Source of the DNA: Oscillospiraceae bacterium
Lineage (GTDB): Bacteria > Bacillota > Clostridia > Oscillospirales > Oscillospiraceae
Length of the DNA stretch: 64,000 nucleotides
Assembly (NCBI GenBank): GCA_017861365.1
Contig: JAGFXR010000002.1
Span: 1-64,000, forward strand
Direction: 5' to 3'
The translations under genes and the position numbers were made by a program. This document shows positions 33,070-42,700 of the stretch, one piece after another (within the stretch, counting starts at the first letter, position 1; the number at the start of each line of letters is the position of its first letter). The notes beneath the pieces are model-generated. The model saw only the letters and a program-made list of their open reading frames with translations. It made no database searches and was not told where the DNA came from.

Positions 33070-34452
33070 TCAAAGCTCCAGCACCCTGTCACAGGCGCAG
33101 TGGATCAACTCTCTGTCATGGGTCACAATGAGCACAATACGCCCCTCCTTTGCCAATTTCCTGATTATGGACGACACCTCCATCATGTGCGCGTAATCGA
33201 GCCCGCTGGTAGGCTCGTCGAAGATTAAAAGCTCCTTGCCGGAAAGCACGGCGGTGGCCACGGCAAGCCGCTGCTTCTGCCCGCCGGAGAGCGCCATGGG
33301 GTGCTTGTCCCGGAAGAGCAGCAGGCCAAACAGGTTCAGGACATCCTCCGCCCTCGCGTTAGTGCAGTCCGGGTCGGCCAACAGGCATTCTCCCATCACG
33401 CTGTCGGAAAAAAGCTGGTGATTGACATCCTGCATGACGCAAAAGGCGGCCCTTGTCCGCTGCTTCCGGTTGAACAGCTTGCCGCTGAGCCGAACGGCTC
33501 CCGCGCGCTCGCGCGTCAGCCCGCACAGACATCGCGTCAGCGTGGTTTTGCCGACGCCGTTTTTTCCGCATACAGCCAGAACCTCTCCGGTTACTGCAGA
33601 AAAGGAGAGTGAACGGAATACCGGCTCTTCTCGTCCAAAGCCGCAGGTCAGGCCCTCCACCGACAGACCTTCCGCCGTGCCGCAGGGCAGGGCGGAGGGC
33701 AGGCTGCCGGAGGAGGGGGTCAGTGCTCTGAGTCCCATTCCGATCCGTTCACGCTCCGGCAAAGAAAAGAATTGTGCGCCTGTGAAGCTCCGTGCGATCT
33801 TTCCGTCCTTCAGAAAAACAGCCCGGTCGATCAGGCCGGACAGAAACCAGAGGCGGTGCTCGGCAATGATAACGGTATGGCCCTGCCGCTTCAGAAGCCG
33901 GATTTGTTCCCCCAGGCGCGTTACGGCGTCCTCGTCAAGGTTCGCGGTGGGCTCATCCAGAACGAATACCGCGGGGTTCATGGTGTATACGGAAGCAAAA
34001 GCCAGCAGCTGCTTTTCGCCTCCCGACATGGAGAAGATATTTCTGCCTTGAAGAGATGTCAGTTGCAGGTTCTGAATAGTCTCCTTGAGCCTGGTTCGTA
34101 TGAAAGCCGGATCGGCGCCCTGATTTTCCAAACCAAACGCCAGCTCGCTGTCGGAATCGAGGTTAAAAAACTGGCTTTTGGGGTTCTGAAACACAGAACC
34201 CACCCGCTTGGCAAGTTCATACAGCTCTGTTTCGTCCACCGGGAGCCCTTCGGCGGATACTTTGCCCGCAAGCGAGCAGCCGTCCGTAAAATGAGGGATC
34301 AGCCCGTTGATCAGCTTGGTCACCGTCGTCTTTCCGCATCCGGATTCCCCGCAGAGCAGGACGCACTCGCCGTCCTTAATCCGCAGGGTGATATCACGAA
34401 GCGTGCCTTTCTCTCCGGAGTAGCCGAACGATACGTTTTCAATTGAAATCAT
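33070..34452 (-). CDS. ECF transporter ATPase with two fused ATP-binding domains
   Basis: 460 residues with two CbiO-like halves. The first has GESGCGKTT, MSGGEKQLLAF and FVLDEPTANLDE; the second GKNGVGKTT, LSGGQKQRLAV and LIFDEPTSGLD. It powers the CbiQ/MptD membrane pair encoded just upstream. Fused double ATPases are common in ECF modules. Confidence 0.9.
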   Translation of the reverse strand: MISIENVSFGYSGEKGTLRDITLRIKDGECVLLCGESGCGKTTVTKLINGLIPHFTDGCSLAGKVSAEGLPVDETELYELAKRVGSVFQNPKSQFFNLDSDSELAFGLENQGADPAFIRTRLKETIQNLQLTSLQGRNIFSMSGGEKQLLAFASVYTMNPAVFVLDEPTANLDEDAVTRLGEQIRLLKRQGHTVIIAEHRLWFLSGLIDRAVFLKDGKIARSFTGAQFFSLPERERIGMGLRALTPSSGSLPSALPCGTAEGLSVEGLTCGFGREEPVFRSLSFSAVTGEVLAVCGKNGVGKTTLTRCLCGLTRERAGAVRLSGKLFNRKQRTRAAFCVMQDVNHQLFSDSVMGECLLADPDCTNARAEDVLNLFGLLLFRDKHPMALSGGQKQRLAVATAVLSGKELLIFDEPTSGLDYAHMMEVSSIIRKLAKEGRIVLIVTHDRELIHCACDRVLEL

Positions 34453-34465
34453 AACGCATCTCCTT

Positions 34466-35140
34466 TCAGCTTGTCAAATAGGATGCGGCGGTGAAGAGAA
34501 CGCCCGTTACAATGCATGTCCAGTCCGCCGCGTTCAGGCGCAGCTCCACCACGCTTGTTTTTGGGGCGGGATTCTCAATGCCGCGAGTCACAGCCGCCGC
34601 CGAAAGCTCCTCCGCGGTGGAGGTTGCGGAAATCATCAGCGGAACCACAAGCGCTTCCACTTTTTGAAGCCCGTGGATATTCCGAAGCTTCATAGCGTCA
34701 CGGATATATCCTGTTTCTTCCCGGATGGCGGGAAAATAGCGCAGGGTCACTGAAACCGCCACGATCAGCTTCTGAGGGAAATGCCATGTCCGAAGACCCA
34801 CAATCAGTTCCCGAAGCGGCGTCCTTTTGACCATCAGCATGCCGACAATGGCACAGGAGAGCATTCTTCTCGTATAATTGGCAAAGATGGAACAGCCGGT
34901 GGCGATCAGTTTCGGGGATGCCGGGAGTATGTAAAATTGAAGGCATAGAATCAGCCCAAACACAAGCAGCCACTTGACGGCCGCTTTTCCACAGCCGCAT
35001 AAGGCTGTCAGCAGACACAGAAAGATAATCCAGCCAAGTTCAAGGGGAAAGGAGGGCTGAATAAAAGCGAGAATATTGGACATGACCAGGAGAAGAAGTC
35101 CCGTGCGGGGGTCGATGTGCAGACAGCTTGGTTTGTTCAC
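34466..35140 (-). CDS. ECF transporter transmembrane component (CbiQ family)
   Basis: 224 residues with four to five membrane helices (LLLLVMSNILAFI, IIFLCLLTALCG, KWLLVFGLILCLQF) and the coupling segment AMKLRNIHG/AAAVTRGIE with A-R-G motif near the end. It docks the ATPase to the S component. ATGA overlap with the S component gene. Confidence 0.87.
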   Translation of the reverse strand: MNKPSCLHIDPRTGLLLLVMSNILAFIQPSFPLELGWIIFLCLLTALCGCGKAAVKWLLVFGLILCLQFYILPASPKLIATGCSIFANYTRRMLSCAIVGMLMVKRTPLRELIVGLRTWHFPQKLIVAVSVTLRYFPAIREETGYIRDAMKLRNIHGLQKVEALVVPLMISATSTAEELSAAAVTRGIENPAPKTSVVELRLNAADWTCIVTGVLFTAASYLTS

Positions 35141-35742
35141 ACAATGCCTGCCTTGATAAAGTGTTTTTTAAACATCCCTTTGGCAATGTAAGCGCCGATG
35201 AATGCACCGATTACGGGAGCCGCGAACAGGACAATCAGCATGGTTGGCGAAGAAATGGCTTTCAGGGTTTCAATATAGCTCTCCGGCATTCCCTGCGAAG
35301 AAATTTGGGCAAAAAAGCTGTCGCGGGTGAGCCAGATGGGAAGCGGGGAACCCGTCATGCCAAGTGAAAACATCACGAAGGCCGCCAGATTTCCTTTGAA
35401 GCTGGCATATTTCATCATGGCGCGGGAAAGCTCCGCCAACGCGCAGGCAATGACAAAGGTCACAAGGATGATGACCGTGAACATCCCGGTTACAAAATAA
35501 ATCAGCCCGGTGATCACGCCCATCAGCAGTACGCCGCCGGGCTTTTGCACCTTGGTACACATCAGCAGGAAGGGGATTCCTGAAAACACGGCGATGAATC
35601 CGGGCATCAGAATCCACAGGATTGGATGCAGCGCGCTGAGCAGCATGAAGGCAAAATTAATCACGAAGTAGACAGCTGAGAAGATGCCAACGGTAATTAA
35701 ATCCTTTCCGTTCAGACCTCTGCTTAAGCGGTTTGAAGACAT
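35137..35742 (-). CDS. MptD/Trep_Strep-family ECF substrate-capture component
   Basis: 201 residues from ATG 35742 (GACAGGAGGAAAT upstream); the longer frame before it runs through the promoter region. Six hydrophobic helices with the family start LNGKDLITVGIFSAVYFVI and a central PGGVLLMGVITGLIYF. The ligand of this family is not known. First gene of the operon that runs to 28442. Confidence 0.85.
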   Translation of the reverse strand: MSSNRLSRGLNGKDLITVGIFSAVYFVINFAFMLLSALHPILWILMPGFIAVFSGIPFLLMCTKVQKPGGVLLMGVITGLIYFVTGMFTVIILVTFVIACALAELSRAMMKYASFKGNLAAFVMFSLGMTGSPLPIWLTRDSFFAQISSQGMPESYIETLKAISSPTMLIVLFAAPVIGAFIGAYIAKGMFKKHFIKAGIV

Positions 35743-35768
35743 TTGCGATTTCCTCCTGTCGGCCACTT

Positions 35769-35786
35769 GGTTAGCTCGATCTAACC
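35769..35786 (-). promoter_or_regulatory. Palindromic operator before the ECF/ABC operon
   Basis: GGTTAG-N6-CTAACC, 18 bp with one unmatched inner pair, lies 27 bp upstream of the first start codon. A TATACT -10-like box is at 35826-35831 on the minus strand. The half-sites resemble those of DtxR/IdeR boxes, but the spacing differs. Confidence 0.55.
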
Positions 35787-35906
35787 GAAAGGCTTTTGAT
35801 TGGACGCCTGACAGCGCCCGATCAAAAGTATAATGGCTGCCGCCCCGAACATCCGCTCCAATTGGACGGTTTGGCACCGTTTGGATTTTTCTTTTTTGCA
35901 GTTCAA

Positions 35907-36269
35907 TCACGCCGCGTGTTCCAGCTTATGGATAGCTTCATCCACAGTAGCGACAAAGAACACACTGTTGCCGTTGTTGCTCTCGTAGATAAAATCTCTC
36001 AGGGGTTTACTGGTGTAGTGAGAATAGTCACCGACAATGGCGGCCTTCATGTGATAGTTTACAAATTTCTGTAAAATCTCACCCGCGAGGCCGGTGCTGA
36101 GGATAAAAAATTCCTCGGCAAAGACAGACTTGTCTAAAATAAGCCGCTCACAACCCGTCTCGTATCTGGCTGACATGATGAGATCAATCGCCGACTGCGC
36201 GTCGGCAATGATCGAATCTGCTTTCACCAGCGCAATCTTTGCGCTGGTTCCTAAAATGTCATATGTCAT
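35907..36269 (-). CDS. DUF4180 domain protein
   Basis: 120 residues. Fits DUF4180 over its whole length: DIIAD-like SIIADAQSAIDLI, RLILDKSVFAEEFF, LSTGLAGEILQKF and the end FVATVDEAIHKL. Function unknown; the fold resembles a SpoIIAA/STAS-like helix-strand protein. The ATG follows TGAGGAGATACC. It lies downstream of the TfoX-type gene on the same strand. Confidence 0.82.
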   Translation of the reverse strand: MTYDILGTSAKIALVKADSIIADAQSAIDLIMSARYETGCERLILDKSVFAEEFFILSTGLAGEILQKFVNYHMKAAIVGDYSHYTSKPLRDFIYESNNGNSVFFVATVDEAIHKLEHAA

Positions 36270-36336
36270 GGTATCTCCTCATTTTCTAACAATGGAATGA
36301 AGTGTTTCATCTCCGCCTCCCGGCGCTCCAGCCTGG

Positions 36337-36594
36337 TTAAAGCTTGTGCGCTGTATAAAACGTTTTCAGCTCCGTTTTTATCTCTGGCGGAAGCTCGGAT
36401 TTTTTGACACCGCGGATCGCGCCCTCCAGTGCCATCAGGCGGTGAATGCAGGCGGATGGGTCTATACTTTGAATACACAGCCAGGCATGATAACACCCGG
36501 CGTCTTTCAGCTCATCACAGGTTGTGATGCCGACGGCATTCAGCTGCCGCTCCACCTCAGTTCCGATATTTGGAAGTTTTGATAATTCCCCCAT
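36337..36594 (-). CDS. TfoX C-terminal domain protein
   Basis: 85 residues. LPNIGTEVERQLNAVGITTCDELKDAG is the helix-hairpin-like TfoX_C signature (first 20 residues are enough to see it). In gamma-proteobacteria the domain is part of the competence regulator Sxy; stand-alone Firmicute forms have no fixed role. ATG after AAAGGGGCGACATCTC. Confidence 0.82.
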   Translation of the reverse strand: MGELSKLPNIGTEVERQLNAVGITTCDELKDAGCYHAWLCIQSIDPSACIHRLMALEGAIRGVKKSELPPEIKTELKTFYTAHKL

Positions 36595-36750
36595 GAGATG
36601 TCGCCCCTTTCGAGTATGCCAATTTCATTGAAAAAATGATACCACAATCTACGGAAAAAGGGAAAATAAATTCAGAGCTGTTTCCGTAGCGCGTCATTAT
36701 TAAATATAATTCTTTCCCATCAGATCAAGCGTTTCCTGATTTATATAGTT

Positions 36751-36792
36751 TATGCGATAATCGCATAAAAATTAATATGCAATAACCGCATA
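36751..36792 (+). promoter_or_regulatory. Twin 17-bp palindromic operator of the XRE regulator
   Basis: TATGCGATAATCGCATA (36751-36767) is a perfect palindrome around a central base, and TATGCAATAACCGCATA (36776-36792) is a close copy, 25 bp further. Both lie just ahead of the XRE gene and between it and the divergent TfoX-type gene, so one repressor could control both. Confidence 0.7.
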
Positions 36793-36819
36793 ATATACAA
36801 TATTTATGAGGTGATGACC

Positions 36820-37020
36820 ATGTACCAAAGGCTGAGAGATTTGCGTGAAGACAGTGATTTAACACAGCTTGACGTTGCAGCGCTGCTGAACATCAGTCAG
36901 ACTACATATTCGCGCTACGAAAGCGGAGTTCTGGATATTCCAAGCGGTTCGCTTATTAAGCTTGCCGATTTTTACAAGGTCAGCGTGGACTACATTCTCG
37001 GGCGTTTGGACCAAAAATAA
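36820..37020 (+). CDS. XRE-family HTH repressor, small
   Basis: 66 residues from ATG 36820, which follows GAGGTGATG at the right distance; a GTG at 36811 overlaps that site. A complete HTH_3 domain: LTQLDVAALLNISQTTYSRYESG and the end YILGRLD. The chain is nothing but the DNA-binding domain, typical of self-regulating phage-like or stress repressors. The operator at 36751-36792 is probably its own. Confidence 0.88.
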   Translation: MYQRLRDLREDSDLTQLDVAALLNISQTTYSRYESGVLDIPSGSLIKLADFYKVSVDYILGRLDQK

Positions 37021-37116
37021 AAAGGCGGCGCGGTGAGAGGTTCTGCATCGCCGCATTCTCATATTTTCTTTTAAGGCTATTCTGAAGACAAAATCGAATG
37101 AAATGGAGCGATTAAC

Positions 37117-37464
37117 ATGCTGTTTGTCTGCTATCCCAAATGTACCACCTGTCGGAAGGCACGGGCATTTCTCGATGCGCGGGGTGCGAAATACGAGCTC
37201 AGGGACATCAAGCTGGATCACCCAACAGAGTCCGAACTGCGGGCGTGGCATGAGAGGAGCGGCCTTCCGCTGAAGCGTTTCTTCAATACCAGCGGGCTTC
37301 AGTACAAGGCGCAGGGGCTCTCCGCCAGGCTGTCATCTATGGATGAGGATGAGCAGTTTGCCCTGCTTGCCGCCGATGGAATGCTGGTGAAGCGCCCGAT
37401 TTTGGTCTCCGACGATTTCGCTCTGGTGGGGTTTGGCGAGGCCGAATGGGAGGCAAAGCTGTGA
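37117..37464 (+). CDS. ArsC/Spx-family reductase-like protein
   Basis: 115 residues. Redox motif CTTC at residues 9-12 (YPKCTTCRKA), then LKRFFNTSG and the closing KRPILV with the family arginine. YffB/ArsC-like thioredoxin fold. True arsenate activity is doubtful because the family is mostly of unknown role and no ars genes are near. Confidence 0.85.
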   Translation: MLFVCYPKCTTCRKARAFLDARGAKYELRDIKLDHPTESELRAWHERSGLPLKRFFNTSGLQYKAQGLSARLSSMDEDEQFALLAADGMLVKRPILVSDDFALVGFGEAEWEAKL

Positions 37465-37475
37465 CGCACCGGAGA

Positions 37476-37498
37476 GGATCGATCATTGCGATCGATCC
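37476..37498 (+). terminator. Hairpin after the ArsC-like gene
   Basis: GGATCGATC pairs perfectly with GATCGATCC across a 5-base loop. No T run follows, so termination is uncertain. Confidence 0.35.
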
Positions 37499-37520
37499 GG
37501 ATGCCTACAGCACGATCTCT

Positions 37521-37985
37521 TCAATGAATTTCGGGATGATCCCGGTGCTTGGATGGTGATGCGTTATCGGTAGAATCAAAAGAGCTTGCAATGAAGTTCA
37601 TTATAAGAATATAAAAGGGATAAGCAATCAATAGTGCCATCAGTATGAGTCCAAGCGCGTTACCCGGATCATCCTGAGGGTTATTGAATGGGACTAACCA
37701 GGAAAAAATTCGGATCAAAATGATGAAGTATGGGAGCCAGAGAACCGATAAAATATATTTTATTTTTTCCCCACGAAAGTATTTTCGGGTAAAAACAAAA
37801 GATAGTCCTGTTGCTAGAAGAAAAATCATTATGACAGTTGCCGCTACGATGGACTGATTCACCCAGCCTGCCAGTCGTTCCAAGCGGTTAACATTAACCA
37901 TCAATTCCGTTTGAATGGTAAAAATAGTAGCATAAAAAACACTGAAAATATTGATTTTTATAAATTGATTCATCAGACTCACCAT
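37521..37985 (-). CDS. Hypothetical membrane protein
   Basis: 154 residues, not recognised. Four hydrophobic stretches: near residues 10-28, 45-66 (VAATVIMIFLLATGLSFVF), 77-97 and 110-132 (LGLILMALLIAYPFYILIM), with a polar C-terminal tail. The start may be the ATG four codons later. Base composition is more AT-rich than neighbouring genes, a hint of transfer. No clear ribosome site. Confidence 0.5.
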   Translation of the reverse strand: MVSLMNQFIKINIFSVFYATIFTIQTELMVNVNRLERLAGWVNQSIVAATVIMIFLLATGLSFVFTRKYFRGEKIKYILSVLWLPYFIILIRIFSWLVPFNNPQDDPGNALGLILMALLIAYPFYILIMNFIASSFDSTDNASPSKHRDHPEIH

Positions 37986-38261
37986 GATAACAATATTTAG
38001 TCAATGTTGTTATGGACTGCTAAGATTATATTATAAAAGGATGCAATTGTAAATGAAAGAAATAATATACTGATGAAACTATGATGATCAGTATGCAGGT
38101 TTCATTTTTCAGCATTTACCGCATGGATGGGGACACCGGAGGCTTGCCGTAGGGCAGGCTTCCGGTGGTTTTTGCTGTTAGGGTGCGTGATAGTCAAGAA
38201 AAGCAGACTGGCATATTATGATGGTAAAGATAAAAATTACAACGAATGGAGTGACAGCACG

Positions 38262-38984
38262 ATGAGTCAGATAACAAAACTATTAGCCTTGGCCGCCACA
38301 CAAATCGGAACCGAGGAATCTCCCGCCGATTCCAATCATGTGAAGTATAATACCGAGTACTATGGCAGTGAGGTAAGCGGATCGGCCTATCAGTGGTGTA
38401 TGGTATTCCAATGGTGGCTCTTTTATCACTGCGACTTGTCTGATCTGTTTTATAATGGAGGGAAAACGGCTTCCTGTTCCTCGCTCCTCACATGGGCGAA
38501 GAAAAATGGATCCTGCATTACCTCGGACTATCAGCCGGGTGACCTGATTCTATTTAATTTCTCCGGCGGCACTTCAACGCAGCATGTGGGCATCTGTGAA
38601 TCGGTAACCTCAACGACGATTATCACCATTGACGGGAATACAGGTACCAGCAGCGAGTCAAACGGCGGCGCGGTGATGCGCAGGACACGGCAGCTTTCCT
38701 ATGTGGTCGCTGCCGTGAGGCCTCAATATGCGGATGACACAACTGCTGCTGCCACGGATGATGACAATCTCACGCAAGATGAGTTCAATGAGATGGTGGA
38801 GGCATACCTGACGCAGTTGGGTGAGGAAGAGGCCTCTGACTGGAGCGCTGAGGAGCGCGAAAAGGTGGAATCACTGGGGCTCATTAAGGGAGATACCAAT
38901 GGCAATAAGAAATATAAAAGCTTCCTGACCCGTGAGGCTATGGCAGTTATGTTATCCAGGTTGTTGACCTTGCTGGGGAAATAG
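38262..38984 (+). CDS. CHAP-domain amidase/peptidase-like protein
   Basis: 240 residues from ATG 38262 (GGAGTGAC upstream); the frame is open further upstream without a better start. Residues 1-145 are a CHAP domain: the Cys in AYQWCMVFQWW and the His in TQHVGICESV with DGNTG are the catalytic set. Residues 160-240 carry a linker and an SLH-like end (LGLIKGDTNGNKKYKSFLTREA, first part). No signal peptide is visible. CHAP proteins of this make are found as clostridial endolysins, but there are no other phage genes here. Confidence 0.8.
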   Translation: MSQITKLLALAATQIGTEESPADSNHVKYNTEYYGSEVSGSAYQWCMVFQWWLFYHCDLSDLFYNGGKTASCSSLLTWAKKNGSCITSDYQPGDLILFNFSGGTSTQHVGICESVTSTTIITIDGNTGTSSESNGGAVMRRTRQLSYVVAAVRPQYADDTTAAATDDDNLTQDEFNEMVEAYLTQLGEEEASDWSAEEREKVESLGLIKGDTNGNKKYKSFLTREAMAVMLSRLLTLLGK

Positions 38985-39048
38985 CAAGCTTCATTTACGC
39001 ACGAAGCCGGTCGTTTGTGTTGTGATCAAGTCAGGTATCAGAATGTGA

Positions 39049-39081
39049 GGGCGCCGAAGGAATATCGGCGTCCTTTTGTTT
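39049..39081 (+). terminator. Terminator of the CHAP gene
   Basis: GGGCGCCGA (39049-39057) pairs with TCGGCGTCC (39065-39073, one wobble), then TTTTGTTT. Confidence 0.75.
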
Positions 39082-39196
39082 GTATTTCAAGGCCGCATGA
39101 TCGGACAAGCTTGACTATTTGTTTCGTATCATCGATAATAGAAACAGTAGGTAAAATGGTTGATGCAGAACAAACAGAAAGAAGTGAAATGTGATA

Positions 39197-39496
39197 ATGA
39201 TTCAAATTGTAGCAAAACACTTTGTGAAGCCCGAACACGTCGAGAGCTATCTCAAGCTGGCGGGCAAACTAGTCGCCAAAACAAGGCAATTGGATGCCGG
39301 CTGCATCCAGTACGCGCTCTTTCAGGATCTAAAAGACAGCAGTATCCTTACGATTATTGAGCAGTGGGAAAGTCAGGACGCGCTTGATCAGCACATGGCA
39401 GCAGCCCATTTCAAAGAAATGGTGCCGAAGCTGGGTGAGTTCTGTGAAAAACCCGGAGAGATCAATCTTTACCGGCCGGTGGAAGCGGAGCAGTAA
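39197..39496 (+). CDS. Antibiotic biosynthesis monooxygenase (ABM/YgiN-like) protein
   Basis: 99 residues from ATG 39197; a GTG two codons earlier is an alternative. The ABM ferredoxin-like fold is clear: IQIVAKHFVKPEHVESYL, GCIQYALFQDLKD and IIEQWESQDALDQHMAAAHF with the His near the active site. Members are small quinol monooxygenases or heme-degrading enzymes. Confidence 0.85.
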   Translation: MIQIVAKHFVKPEHVESYLKLAGKLVAKTRQLDAGCIQYALFQDLKDSSILTIIEQWESQDALDQHMAAAHFKEMVPKLGEFCEKPGEINLYRPVEAEQ

Positions 39497-39543
39497 GAAC
39501 AGAATCATCAAAAAGAGCCTCATTTAAAATCGAACGAGAACGG

Positions 39544-39600
39544 AAACCCGCATGGTGAAGCAGCGTTGACTGCTCAGCGTTCCATGCGGGTTTTTTGTTT
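39544..39600 (+). terminator. Terminator of the ABM gene
   Basis: AAACCCGCATGG pairs with CCATGCGGGTTT (39582-39593), with a second inner stem AGCA/TGCT, followed by TTTTGTTT. It also stands between this gene and the convergent large minus-strand gene. Confidence 0.8.
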
Positions 39601-39730
39601 GAGAGCATCATGCAGCCTTTTATGATGGTGAATATCATAAACGTGACGCGGTGTCTTTTTCCACACCCAAAGCAGGGGGTCACTGCTATCCTGTTGGGAT
39701 GAGCCGTTTTGAGTGTGCAGCTTCCGGGTG

Positions 39731-42700
39731 TCACGCGATGGAGGGATTCTGCAACGCCGACGAAATTGACGTCAGGATAGGGAGATTGACGGCCGCGTCG
39801 GCAGAATAGGTCCAGATGTCGTCAAATGACCAGCCGGTCTGGGTAACATAGGCGGTGCTTGATTTCACAAGTGTCGCCGTTGCCACTGTGAGACCGTCCC
39901 GGCCGTCCAGATTGCTTACCGGTGTGAAGCCTGTAATCGTAATGTCTGCCCAGGCGTAGTTGTTGCTCAGCGTCGGACTGCCGGTGAGACGTCCGGCAAT
40001 CCTGCCGGCCTGAGCATTTCCGGTGTTGACGGTAATCGCGGTATTAATAGCATAGCTGTCGGTCACGGCGGCGGCCGCCGAAGACAAGCTGCCTACCACA
40101 CCGCCGGTGGCCGCCGCGTTGGCTGTGGTTGTCACAGAAGCGTTCGCGTAACATTTTTCCACACTTGAACTGTTGCTTACTGTCCCGCAGATACCGCCTG
40201 CGCTATTTGTCGTCGCTGTCACCGAGCCGACGCTGTAGCAGTTTATGATCAATGTGGCGGAATCGCCTATGGCGGTGGTGCCGGCGGTGCCCGCGATGCC
40301 GCCTACGGAGGTAGTGCCGCTGATGGAGGCGTAGGCCGCGCAGCTCGATACCGTGCAATTGTTGTCGCCGCGCCCGAGAATACCGCCGATGTTTACGGTG
40401 CCGGTTACGGTAACGTCCTTTGCAATGGTGTTTTGGATGGTAGTATTGCGCATGCCGTTGCCCATGACACCCCCGATGTTTGTGGTACCTGTAACGTTCC
40501 CGAAGGTCTGGCAGTCGGTGATCAGAACGGTGGATTCATTTTCTGGGGCAGTGTAATAGCCAATTCCCATAATGCCGCCGTTGCCGGTACCATCACTGTC
40601 GATGCTGATGTCCGCTTCGCAGGCGGATATCGTGATGTTGGCGCTGACGGAAGCCGAGCCCAGTATACCGCCTGCGAACTGAAAATTGGTAATGCTGCCT
40701 GATGCCTTGCAATGTTCAATCCGCAGGGAGTCAGCCGTGGCGATGCCCGCGATCCCGCCGGCAGATCTTCCGATTGTGTCGCTTTTCGTGATGGCAATGT
40801 CCTCAGCGGAGCAGTTTCTCACCACGCTGATGCCGCTTGTTTGCCCGATGATACCTCCGACATTGTTGCCGTTTGCCGGGAGTGAGTGGATTTGTGTCTG
40901 ACAGTTTTGGATCAGAATGCTGCCCGCGTTTCCTACGATGCCGCCAAGACCCGTGGTAGAAGCTGTGATAGGCCCGGGTGTAGGCGTGCAGTTGTCAATC
41001 ACAAGAGGGATATCCGCTTCGGAAGTCGCACTGCTGGTACCTCCGCCTAAAAATCCGCCTATATTTCCCAGACCTGAAACGCTTCCGCTGCAGCTGCACT
41101 CGGAATACCGGGCGGAAAAACTCAGGCCGACGAAGCCGCCGATGTTTGAATTGGTGGCTGCCACCGGCGTCACCGTTTCGCAGCGGAGGAACTCGACGGG
41201 GAGATCGTCCGTTGTGCTGTTGACCCGGCCGACGAAACCTCCAATCGACCGTGCCCCTTCCACGGTATCCTCCGTTTGGCAATCGCAGTCGGTTATGACC
41301 ACGCTCCCTGCGGTATTCGTCAGTCCGCCGCCGAAGCCCCCCCGGATGTCACCGCCGCCGAGAAGTTGGACATCGCAGGTGCAGCGGCTGATCGCGATAC
41401 TCACGCCTTCTCCAAACGCATTCATGCTGCCGAAAAAACCGCCGGTATACATAATGGAGTTGATGGTGGTGCCGGAAACCTGGCAGTCGGCAATCTGCAG
41501 GCTTCCGTCGCGCAGAAAGGCCTCGCCGATCAACCCGCCTGACAACCCGGAAACAGCCGGGTCTTGGCTCAGGTTTATTTTGACGTCCGAAACAGTGATC
41601 TGTGACAGATCGCTGGCCATCCGCCCTTCTAAACCGCCGATGAAGCCGCCGATGCGGTCACCGGTGGCATCGATGGTAATGTCAGTGGCCGAACTGTCAT
41701 GAGCCACAGCAATGCCGTTTTGCGCCCAGCCGATCACGCCGCCGATGCGTCCAAAGCCGGAAAGGATCACGGCGCTGACCGTGAGATTCTGCGCGGTAAT
41801 CTGACCGTCAAGCTGCTGAACCGTGCCGACCATTCCGCCCACACGGGAATTGCGCCGTTCGGGGTCGACGGCGGAGCTGTTTGTCACGGAATCGTTCGAA
41901 AGCAGGCTAGTGCCTTCAAGCAGTCCGATAAGCGTCCCAACGCAGACAAGATTTGCGCCTTCGGGCAGTGAGCCTAATACAGCCCCGTCGTTCACGGAGA
42001 CTCCTGTTATGTTGGTGTCGTTCGCCCGCCCAACCAGCGAACCCACACCGGCGTTGTCGCCCTCCTGGTCGGACGCACTGCATACCGCCGCCACCGAGGG
42101 TGAATTCAGCGTGAGATTCCGCAGCTCCGCGCCGTCTGTCAAGCCGAACAGGCCAACGCTTTGCACATGGAGTTCCGACTGAGCCTGAAGATTGATAGGG
42201 AGATTTGCGATGGTGTGGTTTCCACCGTCAAAAACGCCGGTGAAGCGGTGTTCACCGGTTATGCCGGGATCAGTGACATGGGCGTCCGCGTTTCCGATGG
42301 GCCGCCAGCCTTGGCCGCTGTATGCTCCGGCGTAACCGGCCAAGTTGATATCGCTTGAAAGGGTGTAGTCCAAAGAAAGTGAATCAATCATGCCGTACAC
42401 GCCGCTCGTCTCGTCGTACAGCGTCTCCAGCCGTTCAATGTTTTCCAGCATCCGGGCCGTTTCGTCCACGCCGGTCTGGTTGATCGGGTTGCCGGCCAAC
42501 AGGTCAGGATAGTTTTGCAGCTCAGCCTCCGTCAGCTCGCGGATGACAAAGGGGCTGGCCTCTGTTCCGTCGCCGCCGTCAAAGGGCATACCCATGACCG
42601 GCGAGGGGTAATTGTCCACTGCCGAGACATCGGGTTCACGGACAGCAACGGCGTATACATCGTAAAAATATCCATCAACAATACCGGTTTCCTCCGGCAG

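Noticed and set aside
32338-33228. 296-codon plus-strand open frame opposite the AraC gene
   Set aside because: Shadow of the AraC gene on the other strand; no start site and no recognisable domain.
35769-35786. Classical DtxR/IdeR iron box
   Set aside because: Half-sites match in part, but the known box has them nearly adjacent; here six bases separate them. Kept only as a generic operator.
38262-38984. Prophage endolysin
   Set aside because: The CHAP gene stands alone; no holin, tail, portal or integrase gene is near.
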